Assembly: GCF_000373905.1 (NCBI RefSeq)
Contig: NZ_KB892705.1
Location: 3,546,478-3,610,477, forward strand
Reading direction: 5' to 3'
Length of the DNA: 64,000 nucleotides
DNA from: Mycobacterium sp. 155
GTDB lineage: Bacteria > Actinomycetota > Actinomycetes > Mycobacteriales > Mycobacteriaceae
Shown here: positions 1 to 10,122 of the stretch, piece by piece
Position numbering within the stretch: the first letter of the stretch is position 1
Layout: each line of letters begins with the position of its first letter
Program-made: the position numbers and the translations under genes
The notes under the pieces: model-generated
Database searches by the model: none
What the model saw: only the letters and a program-made list of their open reading frames with translations
Told to the model about the DNA's origin: nothing

Positions 1-3000
1 GCAGAACCAGGCTTACGGCTATCTGTTCCCGCACGGCACCTTCTTTCTCATCGGCCATGAGCTCGGGATCCCGGGCTGGATCACCCAGCGGTTGTGGTGG
101 GCGCTGCTGCTGGTCGTCGGGTTCTGGGGCCTGCTGCGGGTCGCCGAGGCCCTGGGTATCGGCAGCACCAGCTCGCGGGTGCTCGGCGCGATCGCGTTCG
201 CGTTGTGCCCGCGGGTGCTGACCACGCTGGGCGCGATCTCGTCGGAGACGCTGCCGATGATGCTGGCTCCGTGGGTCCTGCTGCCGGTGATCCTGGCCTT
301 GGGCGGGACCGGAGGGGCGGGAGTAGGCCAGCGGGGACCGCACAATATCCGGTTGATGGCGGCCCGCTCAGCCGGGGCGGTCGCTCTGATGGGCGCGGTC
401 AACGCCGTCGCGACCCTCACCGGATGCCTGGCCGCACTGATCTGGTGGGCCTGTCACCGGCCGAACAAGCTATGGCTGCGGTTCACCGCGTGGTGGTTCG
501 GCTGCACGGCTCTGGCCATCACCTGGTGGGTGATCGCGCTAGTGATGTTGGGCCGGATCAGCCCGCCGTTCCTCGACTTCATCGAATCCTCCGGCGTCAC
601 CACGCAGTGGACCTCGCTGACCGAGATGCTGCGTGGCACCGACAGTTGGACGCCGTTCGTCGCACCCAGCGCCACCGCCGCAGCGTCGCTCGTAACCAGC
701 ACGGTCGCGGTGCTGGCCACCACGCTGGTGGCCGCGGCGGGCCTGGCCGGGCTGGCGCTGCGTTCGATGCCCGCCCGCGGCCGGCTGATCACCATGCTGC
801 TGATCGGCATCGTGCTGCTGGGGCTGGGCTACTCCGGCGGCTTGGGCTCACCCATCGCGCATCAGGTGCAGGCCTTCCTCGACGGCTCCGGCACCCCGCT
901 GCGCAACCTGCACAAACTCGAACCGGTGATCCGGTTGCCGCTGGCCCTTGGCCTGGCCCACCTGCTGGGCCGGATTCCGCTGCCAGGCACCGTCCCGCGC
1001 CCGGTGTGGGTGAGCGCGTACGCCCATCCGGAGCGGGACCGGCGGGTCGCGGTGAGCATCGTGGTGCTGGCCGCGCTCGCGGCGGGCACCGCGATCGCCT
1101 GGACCGGCCGCATCGCACCGCCGGGTACATTCAGCGCGATCCCGCAGTACTGGCACGACGCCGCCAACTGGCTCGACGAACACAACACCGAGCGCGGCCG
1201 CGTGCTGGTGGCGCCGGGTGCCCCGTTCGCCACCCAGGTTTGGGGCACCAGCCACGACGAACCGCTGCAGGTGCTGGGCAGCAGCCCGTGGGGTGTGCGT
1301 GACTCGATCCCACTGACCCCGCCGGAGACCATCAGGGCGCTCGATTCGGTGCAGCGTTTGTTCGCCGCCGGCCGACCCTCCGCGGGACTCGCCGATACCC
1401 TTGCCCGGCAAGGTATTTCATATGTCGTGGTGCGCAACGACCTGGATCCGGATACGTCGCGGTCGGCCCGCCCGGTGCTGGTGCACCGTTCTGTGGAAGG
1501 GTCCCGTGGGCTCACCAAAGTGGCCGAGTTCGGCGATCCGGTCGGACCTGGCACCCTGGAAGGGTTCATCGCCGACAGCGGGTTGCGGCCGCGTTACCCC
1601 GCGGTGCAGATCTACCGGGTCGACGGCGCCGCGGCGGCGGGCAAACCGTATCTGGTCAACCCCGACACCATGGCCCGCGTGGACGGCGCACCCGAGGCGC
1701 TGCTGCGTCTCGATGAACGCCGCCGCCTGTCCGGCCTGCCGCCACTCGGACCGATGCTCCTGACGGCCGACGCGCAGCGTGCCGGACTGCCCATCACCGT
1801 CGGCGGCCACGGCGTAGTCGTCACCGATACCCCGCAGGCCCGCGAGATCGACTACGGCCGGGTCGACGACCATGCCTCTGCAATCCGCACGCCCGACGAT
1901 CAACGGCACACCTACAACCGGGTGCCGGACTACCCGTCCCGCGGGACCGACCCGGTGTACGGCCACTGGGACGGCGGGCGCGTGACGGTGTCGAGTTCGG
2001 CGGCGGATTCGACGGCCCTGCCCAACGTCGCTCCCGCGACGGGACCGGCCGCGGCGATCGATGCCGACCCGTCGACCGCGTGGGTGTCCAACGCCCTGCA
2101 GGCCGCCGTCGGCCAGTGGCTGCAGATCGATTTCGACCATCCGATCACCAACGCGACCCTGACCATCACCCCGAGTGCCACCGCCGTAGGCGCACAGGTC
2201 CGCCGCATCGAGGTGGCCACCGCGACCGGCACCAGCACGCTGCGGTTCGACACCGCGGGTAAGCCGCTGACCATACCGCTGCCGGTCGGGGAATCCCCGT
2301 GGGTGCGGGTCACCGCGGTGGCCACCGACGACGGCTCTCCGGGCGTGCAGTTCGGCATCACCGATCTGGCCGTCACTCAGTACGACGCATCCGGCTACGC
2401 CCACCCCATCAACCTGCGGCACACCGTGGAGGTACCCGCGCCGCCGCCGGGTTCGACTGTGGCGCAATGGGATCTGGGTACCGAGCTGCTGGGCCGGCCC
2501 GGATGCGCGGAAAGCCCCGTCGGGGTGCGATGCGCTGCGGCGATGGCGCTGGCCTCCGAGGAGCCGGTGAACCTCAGCCGCACGCTGACCGTTCCGGAGC
2601 CCACCAAGGTACGCCCGACGGTGTGGGTGCGGGCCCGCCAAGGCCCCAAGCTGGCCGATCTGGCCGCTCAACCGGGCACCACCCGAGCGTTTGGGGACGC
2701 CGATCCGATCGACGTGCTCGGCTCGTCATTCGCGGCCACCGACGGCGATCCCCGCACGTCGTGGACGGCTCCGCAGCGGGTGGTTCAGTTCAATGCGCCA
2801 CCCACGCTGACGCTCAAGCTCCCTGCCGCGGCCGAAGTGGGTGCGCTGCGCATCGATCCGGGCGCGGCTGAGCCGCCGGCTCATCCGAAGCTGGTGTCGA
2901 TCGACCTTGGCGACGGTCCGCAGGTGCACAAGCTGCCGGGGACCGGTGAACCGCAGACGCTCAAGCTCAAACCGCGGGTGACGGACACCATCACGGTCTC

Positions 3001-4120
3001 ACTGCTGAGCTGGAACGACATCATCGACCGCACCTCACTCGGTTTCGATCAGCTCAAACCGCCTGGGCTGGCCGAGATTTCGGTGCTCGATACTCATGGC
3101 CAGCCGATCGGTGCCGCCGACGCCGCCACCAACCGTGCCCGCGTCGTCTCACTGCCGTGCGGGCAGGGTCCGATCATCGGTGTGGCAGGGCAGTTCATTC
3201 AGACCTCGGTCCGCACCACTGTCGCGGCGCTGCTCGACGGCGACCCGATCCCGGCCCAGCCGTGCCGCACTGATCCGATATCGCTGCCGGCCGGCCAGCA
3301 GGAGCTGCTCGTCAGCCCGGGGGCCGCATTCGTCGTCGACGGCATCGCGCTGTCCACGCTCAATGACCAACTACCCACGGCGACAACAACTCTCGCTGAG
3401 ACACCGGAGTGGGGACCGGACCGTCGAGAGGTGCGGGTGGCGCCCACGTCGACCTCGCGGATCCTGGTGGTGCCCGAGAGCATCAACCCCGGCTGGATTG
3501 CCCGCGACGCGGCGGGGACCCGGCTCGAACCGGTAACCGTCAACGGATGGCAACAGGGCTGGGTGGTTCCGGCCGGAACCTCAGGCACGGTGACCTTGTC
3601 GTTCGACTCCAACCGGCCTTACCGGGCCGGTTTGATCGGCGGGCTGGCACTGCTGCCGCTGCTGGCACTGTTGGCGCTGCTGCCGGTGCGGCGCCGGTCC
3701 CCGGAACTGCCTGCGGCCCGGCCGTGGCAGCCCGGTCCGGTGCTCACGAGCCTGGGCGTGCTCGCGGTGGGCGCGGCGATTTCCGGGGTGCCGGGACTGC
3801 TCGTCGTCGCGGCCGCCCTAGGTGTGCGCTACTGGCTGCGCGACCATGAATCCTGGTGTGACCGAATCACACTCGGCTTGTCGGCGGGCGGGCTGATTCT
3901 CGCCGGGGCCGCCTTGTCGCAGAATCCGTGGCGCTCGGTCGACGGGTATGTGGGGCACTCACCGTGGGTGCAGTTGCTCGCGTTGATCTCGGTGGCATCC
4001 GTCGCGGCGTCGACGGTGGTGTTCCGGCCGCGCGGGTCAGGCGCTCAGGAGACTCAGGTCGATGCGAGCGCCGCGGCATCCTCGTCGGCGAAGGTGTCCT
4101 CCAATACCAGCGGTGAATAG
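1..4120 (+). CDS. aftD: Alpha-(1->3)-arabinofuranosyltransferase AftD, 5'-truncated by window edge
   Basis: AftD is a very large GT-C membrane enzyme that adds arabinofuranose to arabinogalactan and lipoarabinomannan on the periplasmic side. The frame is open from base 2 with no start in view; the first codons read [12 protein letters not shown], so only a short N-terminal piece is missing from about 1,400 residues. Visible parts are a series of hydrophobic helices in the first ~350 residues, a long soluble periplasmic region with two carbohydrate-binding (discoidin-like) stretches around nt 2000-2400 and 2700-3000, and a C-terminal pair of helices near nt 3630-3990. Its 3' end overlaps the convergent oxidase gene by 67 bp. 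The family call is firm; it is the homologue of Rv0236c. Confidence 0.93.
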   Translation, partial: QNQAYGYLFPHGTFFLIGHELGIPGWITQRLWWALLLVVGFWGLLRVAEALGIGSTSSRVLGAIAFALCPRVLTTLGAISSETLPMMLAPWVLLPVILALGGTGGAGVGQRGPHNIRLMAARSAGAVALMGAVNAVATLTGCLAALIWWACHRPNKLWLRFTAWWFGCTALAITWWVIALVMLGRISPPFLDFIESSGVTTQWTSLTEMLRGTDSWTPFVAPSATAAASLVTSTVAVLATTLVAAAGLAGLALRSMPARGRLITMLLIGIVLLGLGYSGGLGSPIAHQVQAFLDGSGTPLRNLHKLEPVIRLPLALGLAHLLGRIPLPGTVPRPVWVSAYAHPERDRRVAVSIVVLAALAAGTAIAWTGRIAPPGTFSAIPQYWHDAANWLDEHNTERGRVLVAPGAPFATQVWGTSHDEPLQVLGSSPWGVRDSIPLTPPETIRALDSVQRLFAAGRPSAGLADTLARQGISYVVVRNDLDPDTSRSARPVLVHRSVEGSRGLTKVAEFGDPVGPGTLEGFIADSGLRPRYPAVQIYRVDGAAAAGKPYLVNPDTMARVDGAPEALLRLDERRRLSGLPPLGPMLLTADAQRAGLPITVGGHGVVVTDTPQAREIDYGRVDDHASAIRTPDDQRHTYNRVPDYPSRGTDPVYGHWDGGRVTVSSSAADSTALPNVAPATGPAAAIDADPSTAWVSNALQAAVGQWLQIDFDHPITNATLTITPSATAVGAQVRRIEVATATGTSTLRFDTAGKPLTIPLPVGESPWVRVTAVATDDGSPGVQFGITDLAVTQYDASGYAHPINLRHTVEVPAPPPGSTVAQWDLGTELLGRPGCAESPVGVRCAAAMALASEEPVNLSRTLTVPEPTKVRPTVWVRARQGPKLADLAAQPGTTRAFGDADPIDVLGSSFAATDGDPRTSWTAPQRVVQFNAPPTLTLKLPAAAEVGALRIDPGAAEPPAHPKLVSIDLGDGPQVHKLPGTGEPQTLKLKPRVTDTITVSLLSWNDIIDRTSLGFDQLKPPGLAEISVLDTHGQPIGAADAATNRARVVSLPCGQGPIIGVAGQFIQTSVRTTVAALLDGDPIPAQPCRTDPISLPAGQQELLVSPGAAFVVDGIALSTLNDQLPTATTTLAETPEWGPDRREVRVAPTSTSRILVVPESINPGWIARDAAGTRLEPVTVNGWQQGWVVPAGTSGTVTLSFDSNRPYRAGLIGGLALLPLLALLALLPVRRRSPELPAARPWQPGPVLTSLGVLAVGAAISGVPGLLVVAAALGVRYWLRDHESWCDRITLGLSAGGLILAGAALSQNPWRSVDGYVGHSPWVQLLALISVASVAASTVVFRPRGSGAQETQVDASAAASSSAKVSSNTSGE

Positions 4121-4992
4121 TCGAGGTCGATCTCCTCGAGCGGGCGGCCGCGCGCACTGCTGATCGTGCCGAACCGGCGCATGCCCTTGTCTGCGGAGTA
4201 CTGCATGAACTCGTCCTGGACCAGGCCGAAGGGAATGTCGGGGGCATAGAGGGCGAAGCCCTCCTCGGTGAGTCGCAATGCGAGCGGGATCAATTCATTC
4301 ATCCGGGCTTCGAACACCGCCCAGTTGGCGTCGTCGGCGGCGACGTGTCTGCGGCACGTGAACGTGCCCCACGCCATGTGGCGCCGCTCGTCGTCACCTA
4401 TCCTGCCGACCAGCTCCTGCATGCCCGGCAGGATGCCGCGATCAACGCAAATCTTGTGCCACGCATAGTATCCCGTGAGGGCCAACATGCCTTCGACGAT
4501 GTGGTTGTAGGTCACCGATGCCCGCACCTGGGCGGCCGGTGACGGGTCGGTGTAGAGAGCGTCGAGGGAGGCCGGAAGCTCCTCGTAGAACATCTGTCGA
4601 TATGCCGGCAGGTCATCGAAGTAGTTGTGCAGATCGTCGGTGATACCGACCGCGTCGAGCCACATTCGGAACACCTGCGTGTGCTTGGCCTCCTCGAAGG
4701 CGAACTGGGTCAGATACATCTCATCGCCAAGCCGTCCCTCGGCCCGCATCGCGCTCATGAACGGCTGGATGTCCTTGGTGACCGCCTCCTCGCCGGCGAT
4801 GAACTCAGCGCACAGCCGAGTGGCGTATTCCCGTTCGCGATCAGTCAACGCCTCCCAGTCCGCCCGGTCGCGGGAGAAGTCGATGTCCGCTGGATTCCAG
4901 AACTTCGCATTCCCTCCGGCGAACAACCGCAACGGCACGCTGTCCCAGTTGAGACCGCCGCGGCTCAGTGAGCCGAAATGTGTGTGTGACAT
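4054..4992 (-). CDS. R2-like ligand-binding oxidase (R2lox; Rv0233 type)
   Basis: This is a 312-residue ferritin-like di-metal oxidase. R2lox proteins hold a Mn/Fe cofactor with a bound fatty acid and make a Val-Tyr ether cross-link; they are often mislabelled ribonucleotide reductase beta. All ligands fall at the numbering known for the M. tuberculosis protein: E68, E101, H104, E167, E202 and H205, with cross-link residues V71 and Y162. This favours R2lox over NrdB. The ATG at 4992 follows a strong GAGGAGGT ribosome site. A CRP-type palindrome and a second palindrome lie just upstream. The gene converges on and overlaps aftD. The physiological substrate of the family is unknown. Confidence 0.93.
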   Translation of the reverse strand: MSHTHFGSLSRGGLNWDSVPLRLFAGGNAKFWNPADIDFSRDRADWEALTDREREYATRLCAEFIAGEEAVTKDIQPFMSAMRAEGRLGDEMYLTQFAFEEAKHTQVFRMWLDAVGITDDLHNYFDDLPAYRQMFYEELPASLDALYTDPSPAAQVRASVTYNHIVEGMLALTGYYAWHKICVDRGILPGMQELVGRIGDDERRHMAWGTFTCRRHVAADDANWAVFEARMNELIPLALRLTEEGFALYAPDIPFGLVQDEFMQYSADKGMRRFGTISSARGRPLEEIDLDYSPLVLEDTFADEDAAALAST

Positions 4993-5018
4993 CTGGACCT
5001 CCTCAGATCCAGGCGGGA

Positions 5019-5031
5019 TGACCAGTGGTCA
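5019..5031. promoter_or_regulatory. Palindromic operator candidate upstream of R2lox
   Basis: TGACCAGTGGTCA is a perfect 13-base palindrome 27 bp before the R2lox start. It sits where a repressor would block transcription. In M. tuberculosis the Rv0233 gene is next to a TetR regulator (Rv0232); no such gene is adjacent here, so the binding protein is unknown. Confidence 0.45.
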
Positions 5032-5035
5032 TATT

Positions 5036-5055
5036 ACTGTGATGTGGCTCACAGT
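5036..5055. promoter_or_regulatory. CRP (cAMP receptor protein) binding-site candidate
   Basis: The 16-base core TGTGATGTGGCTCACA matches the mycobacterial CRP/Cmr consensus TGTGA-N6-TCACA exactly. The arms extend to seven perfect pairs (ACTGTGA / TCACAGT). It lies 44 bp upstream of the R2lox start codon and 83 bp from the divergent acetyltransferase gene, so it could serve either gene. Confidence 0.6.
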
Positions 5056-5146
5056 CAAAGGCCCGTCACCGTGATGCGGTCCTACCGAATTCAGATCGCG
5101 CGAGACAGCGCCGGCATGTCGGCGTCGCTGCGGCATAGTGAAGACC

Positions 5147-5464
5147 ATGGCTGACGTTCGCAACATTTCGGAAAGGCACCAGTACGAGATCACCGTCGAC
5201 GGCGAGCATGCCGGCCTCGAGGCCTACGTCGACGTCGGCGATCAGCGCGTCTTCTACCACACCGAGATCGACGAGAAGTTCGGCGGCCGCGGCCTGGCGG
5301 GCGAACTGGTTTCTGCGGCGCTGACCGACACCCGCGCGGCGGGCAAGCGCATCGTCGCCGTCTGCCCGTACGTCGTCAAGTACGTCACACAACATCACGA
5401 CTTCGACGACATCCTCGACCCGGTCACCCCCGAGGCCATGGCCGCCGTCGAAGCCGCCGACTAG
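5147..5464 (+). CDS. GNAT-like N-acetyltransferase (COG2388 family)
   Basis: Small single-domain acyl-CoA acetyltransferase-like protein of about 105 residues. The stretch VFYHTEIDEKFGGRGLAGELV is the acetyl-CoA-binding GNAT core (R/Q-x-x-G-x-G/A pattern: G-R-G-L-A), followed by KRIVAVCPYVVKYV, typical of the YjdJ/COG2388 minimal GNAT group. I chose the ATG at 5147 (MADVRN); a GTG three codons earlier is possible. No clear Shine-Dalgarno is seen, so the mRNA may be nearly leaderless. Substrate unknown. The 3' end faces the acyltransferase gene with a 19-bp gap. Confidence 0.8.
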   Translation: MADVRNISERHQYEITVDGEHAGLEAYVDVGDQRVFYHTEIDEKFGGRGLAGELVSAALTDTRAAGKRIVAVCPYVVKYVTQHHDFDDILDPVTPEAMAAVEAAD

Positions 5465-5483
5465 GCCTGCTACTGAACGGGCG

Positions 5484-6692
5484 TCAGCGCAGCGCCGGCT
5501 CCGGCTCCGGTTCTGGTTCATCGGTGATCGAGCTGTCCAGCGGCGGGACGGGACGCTGGCTTCGATACTCCCAACGCCGAAATGCCTCCCGGCACGGAAA
5601 CTCCACCAGGGCGTAGCTGACGGCCGCGAGCGCGAAGCCGAAGGCCAACGTCAGCACCAGCACAGCAGGCATGCCGCCGTTGAACAGGAACTCGCCGATC
5701 ATCGGAAACACCATCGCCAAAGCAGCCAGGTGCCACACGAACAACCCGTAGGACCAGCGGCCCAGCGTCACCATCACCCGGCTGCCGAGGATCCGGTGCG
5801 GTGTATCGGGCCGGTCCAACACCAGCGGGGCCAGTACCGCAGCAGCGACCACGGCGCCCATCGCCGTCTTCAACATCACCTGTTCGACCGATCCCGGTCG
5901 CAATCCCTCCAGCCCGGCCAGCGGCGATGCGGCGATCCCGAATGCCACCGCCGCGATCAGCGTCATGAGCACAGGACGCCGGCCCAGCCGGTGCGCCCAG
6001 CCGAACGGCGTGACGGTCAGCTCGGCCAGGACCATTCCCGCGGTGAACCACGAGAAGAACGCCGGCGGCCAGTTCCACGGGTTGAGCCCGGTGCTGCCGT
6101 CGAACGGGATCCACACCCAGGCCAGGCTGAGCAGGCCCATCGCGATGATGACCCCGATCCGGGCCCGCACCGGAACGCGCCGGGCCAACAACGCCAGCAG
6201 CGGCAGCACCAGATAGAAGGTGACCTCCACCGACAGGCTCCACATCTGGGTCAGCCCGGCCGTCAAGGTCAGCGGAACGTAGATCTGCGTCAGGCTCAGA
6301 TTGGCCAGCCACACCGTGAAGTCGGCCTTGGCCTCTGGGAGCAGCAGCAGGATCACCACGACCGCCACCACGTATCCAGGCATGATCCGGACCAGCCGCG
6401 ACCGCAGGTAATGACCCGTGCGGGGCCGCGGGCGCAATCCGCGGGCGGCGGCCGCATGACCGCGCCACAACAGGAAGCCCGACAGCGCGAAGAAAACCGC
6501 CACAGCCAGGTCGAACCGGCCGAAGATGCGCCCCATCACCCCGGTGGTGTGCCCCGTCTGGAATGCCACATGGGTCAGCACCACACCCATGGCGGCGCAG
6601 GCACGCATGCCCTCGACTGCCGGCAGGAAGCTCCTCGTCCCGCCGACCTCGAGGTTCGGGTCCGGATGCCGGTCCGATTGCCGGGTTGCCAC
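5484..6692 (-). CDS. Acyltransferase 3 family membrane protein (Rv0228-like)
   Basis: A membrane O-acyltransferase of 402 residues with about ten hydrophobic helices. The N-terminal part has the family hallmark: FLPAVEGMRACAAMGVVLTH supplies the catalytic-type His, followed by FFALSGFLLWRG. Such proteins move acyl groups onto sugars or lipids at the cytoplasmic membrane. The frame stays open far upstream, but homology begins at the GTG at 6692, giving a length close to Rv0228. The C-terminus ends in a Glu-Pro repeat (nt 5490-5520). It lies beside pgfA, as in M. tuberculosis, which suggests a role in envelope lipid or glycan modification. Acceptor not known. Confidence 0.85.
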   Translation of the reverse strand: MATRQSDRHPDPNLEVGGTRSFLPAVEGMRACAAMGVVLTHVAFQTGHTTGVMGRIFGRFDLAVAVFFALSGFLLWRGHAAAARGLRPRPRTGHYLRSRLVRIMPGYVVAVVVILLLLPEAKADFTVWLANLSLTQIYVPLTLTAGLTQMWSLSVEVTFYLVLPLLALLARRVPVRARIGVIIAMGLLSLAWVWIPFDGSTGLNPWNWPPAFFSWFTAGMVLAELTVTPFGWAHRLGRRPVLMTLIAAVAFGIAASPLAGLEGLRPGSVEQVMLKTAMGAVVAAAVLAPLVLDRPDTPHRILGSRVMVTLGRWSYGLFVWHLAALAMVFPMIGEFLFNGGMPAVLVLTLAFGFALAAVSYALVEFPCREAFRRWEYRSQRPVPPLDSSITDEPEPEPEPALR

Positions 6693-6848
6693 GACGACCA
6701 GTGTGCCGGGACGGCGCAGGCACGCCAAACCCGAGGTGGACTGCCGCCACGAGATGTCCTTGTCGTAAGTGATGGCCTTAAATAGTGCTGTTAGGGTCGA
6801 ACGGGTTTGCCTGGAGGACGAGTTGGCCCACACCAAAGGAGGCCCGGT

Positions 6849-8045
6849 TTGAACCGCGCTGTGGCGCTGCGTATCGCGGCGTGCGGACTCATGGGGCTGG
6901 GTGCAGCCCTGTTGATCGCCGCTCTGCTGCTGACGACCTACACCAAGGGCAAGATCGCCAAGATCCCGCTCAATCTGGACACCACTCTGGTCAGCGAAGG
7001 CACCGGGACCGCGTTCGACCCAGCCTCGTTGACGGCCGAGAAGTTCTCCGTGGATCGCAACGTGCCGGTGGCGATGCAACAGCAGATGAGCGTCGAAGCC
7101 CCGGCGAACGCCGATGTGGTGACCCTGCAAGTGGGCACGTCCCTGCGGCGGACCGACCGCCAGCAGGACACCGGCCTGCTGCTGGCGATGGTCGACACCG
7201 TCACCATGAACCGCAGCACAGCGTTGGCGGTGTCCTCGGACACCAACCCCGGCGGCTCCATCCAAAGGCCGCGCTCCATGGACGACCAAAAGCCGCCCAC
7301 CACCGTCGCGCTGCCGCACGAGGGGCTGACCTACCGGTTCCCGTTCGACACCGCGAAGAAGACCTACCAGATGTTCGACCCGATCGCGCAGAAGGCGTTC
7401 GACGCGAACTATGACGGCGAAGAAGACGTCAACGGGCTGACCACCTATCGGTTCACCCAAAACGTCGGCTACGACGCCGACGGCAAGCTGGTCGAGCCGG
7501 TGAAGTACGCCTCGCTGTACGAAGACGACGTGGACAGCACCGTCAAGGCTCGCGCCTCGGTGTGGGGTGTGCCGGGCGAGCCGGACGAAGAGATCACGAT
7601 GAATCGCTACTACGCCGCGCAGCGCACCTTCTGGGTGGATCCGGTGTCGGGCACCATCGTCAAGGCCACCGACCACGGCTACCAGTACTACGCCCGCGAC
7701 GCCCTCAAGCCCGAGGTCACCTACGTCGACTACAAAGTCACCTCCAACGAGAGCACCATCGAGTCGCAGGTCGCGTCCGCCCGCGACGAACGCGACCGGG
7801 TTGCGCTGTGGTCCCGAGTCCTACCCATCACGTTCACCGCGCTGGGCCTGGTCATGATGATCGGCGGAGCGCTGCTGGCCTGGTTCGTGCTGCGCGCCGA
7901 GTCGACGCTGATCGACCCGGGCCTGGACAACGCCGACCACGGGTTCTTCGACACCCAGGGCATCCAAGTGCCCGGCGCCGAGGCCAAGACCGAAAAGCTG
8001 CCCGCACAGCGGCCCTCTGACCTGCCACCGGACCGACCAGCCTGA
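6849..8045 (+). CDS. pgfA: PgfA: polar growth factor, DUF3068/PorA-family periplasmic membrane protein
   Basis: Homologue of Rv0227c/MSMEG_0317. PgfA is an essential periplasmic protein linked to trehalose-mycolate traffic by MmpL3 and to polar growth (established for M. smegmatis). The protein has an N-terminal helix (AACGLMGLGAALLIAALLL), a long soluble periplasmic domain and a C-terminal helix (ITFTALGLVMMIGGALLAWF) with a short cytoplasmic tail. I place the start at TTG 6849 because AAAGGAGG (6835-6842) sits six bases before it; a frame-open GTG at 6807 has no such support. Length is then 398 residues. The stop overlaps the start region of the next gene, suggesting translational coupling. 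Confidence 0.88.
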   Translation: MNRAVALRIAACGLMGLGAALLIAALLLTTYTKGKIAKIPLNLDTTLVSEGTGTAFDPASLTAEKFSVDRNVPVAMQQQMSVEAPANADVVTLQVGTSLRRTDRQQDTGLLLAMVDTVTMNRSTALAVSSDTNPGGSIQRPRSMDDQKPPTTVALPHEGLTYRFPFDTAKKTYQMFDPIAQKAFDANYDGEEDVNGLTTYRFTQNVGYDADGKLVEPVKYASLYEDDVDSTVKARASVWGVPGEPDEEITMNRYYAAQRTFWVDPVSGTIVKATDHGYQYYARDALKPEVTYVDYKVTSNESTIESQVASARDERDRVALWSRVLPITFTALGLVMMIGGALLAWFVLRAESTLIDPGLDNADHGFFDTQGIQVPGAEAKTEKLPAQRPSDLPPDRPA

Positions 8046-8089
8046 TTTCGTCCCGGTTCTGGCTGCCGGCCTATTCGCTGGCGCTGTCG

Positions 8090-9724
8090 TTGTTGGTGAC
8101 GGCGCCGGTGCTGGGGCCCGGCTATCTGCTGTTGCGTGACGCGGTGTCGACACCGCGCTCGTATCTGACCGATGCTGCACTGGGCCTGTCCGAGTCGGCC
8201 CCCCGCGCGGTTCCTCAGGACTTCTTCGTCGCGGTGATGTCGGCTGTGCTCAACGGCGGCGTAGTGGTCAAGGCATTGCTAGTGGCGGGCCTCTGGCTGG
8301 CGTCGTGGGGGGCCGCCCGGCTGGCCGCCGACGTCCTTCCCGACGCAGGCCGGGCCGGGCAATTCGTCGCCGCAACGCTGGCCGGGTGGAATCCGTACGT
8401 CGCTGAGCGACTACTGCAGGGCCACTGGAGTCTGCTGGTCGGCTACGGCTGCCTGCCGTGGGTCGCGGCCGCGGCGATACGGTTGCGCACCGGGTCCCGC
8501 ACGCAAGGACGACAAAACAACTCCCGCACGCGAGGAGCGGCGTTCGCACTGGCGTTCTGGACCGCCGTGGCCGGGCTGACACCGACGGGTCTGATGCTGG
8601 CCATGGCGGTAGCGCTGACCTGCGTCGCGGTACCCGGTGACGGCTGGGGACGGGCCCGGCTCGCGGGATTGAGCGTGGTGGCCGCGGTGCTAGCCGCGAC
8701 ACCCTGGTTGACTGCGGCACTGGTGGGGGGTGCGGTGAACTCGTCGGCGTTGGCGGCGGAATCCTCGGCCGGGATCCACGCATTCGCCGCGCGTGCCGAA
8801 CCCGGGCTGGGCACACTGGGCAGCCTGGCCGGGCTCGGCGGTATCTGGAACAGTGCAGCCACCCCTGCGTCGCGAGCCTCGTTGTTCGCATTGCCCGCCA
8901 CGCTGGTACTGCTAGGGGTGGTGGCTGCGGGCCTGCCGGTCGTATTACGCAATCCCGCCAGACGTATGACGCTGCCACTACTGGTCTTGGCCGCTGTCGC
9001 TGTCGTCGGCCCGGCATTGACGGCGACTGGGCCCGGGATGGCATTCGTCGAGGCTGTGGTGCGAACGGTTCCCGGGCTGGGTGTGCTGCGCGACGGGCAG
9101 AAGTGGGTCGCCCTGGCCATGCCCGGGTATACGTTGGCGGCCGCGGCAGCTCCGATGACGATGCGCCGCCGGCTTTCCACGACCGCGACGGCTGCGGTGT
9201 GTTGTGCGGCATTGATCGCCGTGCTGCCCGACCTGGCGTGGGGCGTGGGCGGCCAGATGCGCGCCGTGCGCTATCCGGCCAGCTGGGCTACCGCCGCCAC
9301 CCAGATCAATGCCGATCCTCGGCCGGTGGCCGTGCTCCCGCCCGACATCATGCGGCAATTCTCCTGGGCCGGGCCGGCACCGGTGCTCGACCCGCTGCCC
9401 CGTTGGCTGCGCGCCGAAGTCTTCAGCACCGGTGATCTGTCGATCGGCGGATACATCGTGCCGGGTGAGGGCGCCCGGGCACGCGCCGTGCAGGAGTTGC
9501 TGCTGTCCGGAGCGTCACCGCGGCAACTGGCCGACGCCGGTGTCGGCTGGGTGGTTCGTGAGACCGGCGGCGATGTCGCGGTGCAGCGGATCGGCGGGTC
9601 GGCGCCCGCGGCGGCGCATCGCGGCATCCTGATCGCTGCACACCTGGTCTGGCTGGGGTTGCTGATGGCTGCCGGGATCGGGTTGGCAGTGCAGACCGTG
9701 CGCAAGTCGTTTCGGCGCGGCTAG
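8090..9724 (+). CDS. Polytopic membrane protein, Rv0226c-like (GT-C-like)
   Basis: A polytopic membrane protein of at least 544 residues with ten or more hydrophobic segments and a short C-terminal soluble part. It resembles the conserved protein Rv0226c that follows Rv0227c; the WNPYVAERLLQGHW segment and overall plan recall GT-C arabinosyl or mannosyl transferases, but I see no proven catalytic motif. The first standard start is TTG 8090. However, the frame is open back to 8021 and the peptide encoded from 8045 (ISSRFWLPAYSLALSLL) completes the first helix, so initiation at the ATT at 8045, overlapping the pgfA stop, is possible. A 27-bp tandem repeat (from 8495) inserts Arg/Thr-rich residues in a loop. 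Confidence 0.8.
   Translation: MLVTAPVLGPGYLLLRDAVSTPRSYLTDAALGLSESAPRAVPQDFFVAVMSAVLNGGVVVKALLVAGLWLASWGAARLAADVLPDAGRAGQFVAATLAGWNPYVAERLLQGHWSLLVGYGCLPWVAAAAIRLRTGSRTQGRQNNSRTRGAAFALAFWTAVAGLTPTGLMLAMAVALTCVAVPGDGWGRARLAGLSVVAAVLAATPWLTAALVGGAVNSSALAAESSAGIHAFAARAEPGLGTLGSLAGLGGIWNSAATPASRASLFALPATLVLLGVVAAGLPVVLRNPARRMTLPLLVLAAVAVVGPALTATGPGMAFVEAVVRTVPGLGVLRDGQKWVALAMPGYTLAAAAAPMTMRRRLSTTATAAVCCAALIAVLPDLAWGVGGQMRAVRYPASWATAATQINADPRPVAVLPPDIMRQFSWAGPAPVLDPLPRWLRAEVFSTGDLSIGGYIVPGEGARARAVQELLLSGASPRQLADAGVGWVVRETGGDVAVQRIGGSAPAAAHRGILIAAHLVWLGLLMAAGIGLAVQTVRKSFRRG
8495..8538 (+). repeat. In-frame 27-bp tandem repeat
   Basis: TCCCGCACGC recurs at 8495 and 8522 (period 27) inside the Rv0226c-like gene. 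The second copy is partial. It encodes SRTQGRQNNSRTRG in a predicted cytoplasmic or loop segment. Confidence 0.7.
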
Positions 9725-10122
9725 CGCATCCGGTGCAGTCACACCCACCACATCAGTCCCGGCTCGGAGAGCACAGGCGTTGCGCCCGACTGTTATCGAC
9801 AAAGTCGCGGAAATCGCCTCAGCTGCAACGCTGTTCACTGCGGCACCGCGTGACAAACCTCACTGGACGCGCTAACAACGCCAGTCGCACCAGCAACAGA
9901 ATATTCTGCGCCCGACTGTTATCGACTGTGTCGCTCGCAGCGCGGGCGCGTAACCAGTGAGACGAAAAGGGTCCTGTGATGCCAAATTGGCGCATGGGAT
10001 TGGCTGGCGCGAAATGACTGATGCCTGTGGTGCCTATGTGACGATTTCGGCGACTTTGTCGCTAACAGGCGGGCTCACCCACTATGGTTTCCGCCCGGTG
10101 ACAGATGTGACTGTTGTGAAAC
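9725..10122. other. 398-bp convergent intergenic region with direct and inverted repeats
   Basis: No convincing gene lies between the two convergent genes. The stretch is less GC-rich than its surroundings. It holds a 20-bp perfect direct repeat (9781-9800 and 9907-9926) and an inverted 33-bp copy (listed separately). The short open frames here show no coding character. Confidence 0.7.
9784..10074. repeat. Inverted 33-bp repeat pair with extra direct half-copy
   Basis: Bases 9784-9816 match the reverse complement of 10042-10074 at 30 of 33 positions; the core is CGACAAAGTCGC. A third partial copy at 9907-9926 shares TGCGCCCGACTGTTATCGAC with 9781-9800. The pair could fold into a long stem in either transcript and may serve as a bidirectional transcription barrier between convergent genes. 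Confidence 0.75.

Noticed and set aside
4054..4992. Annotation as ribonucleotide reductase beta subunit (NrdB).
   Set aside because: Ligand set and the Val71/Tyr162 cross-link pair match R2lox, there is no NrdA partner nearby, and the radical Tyr site differs.
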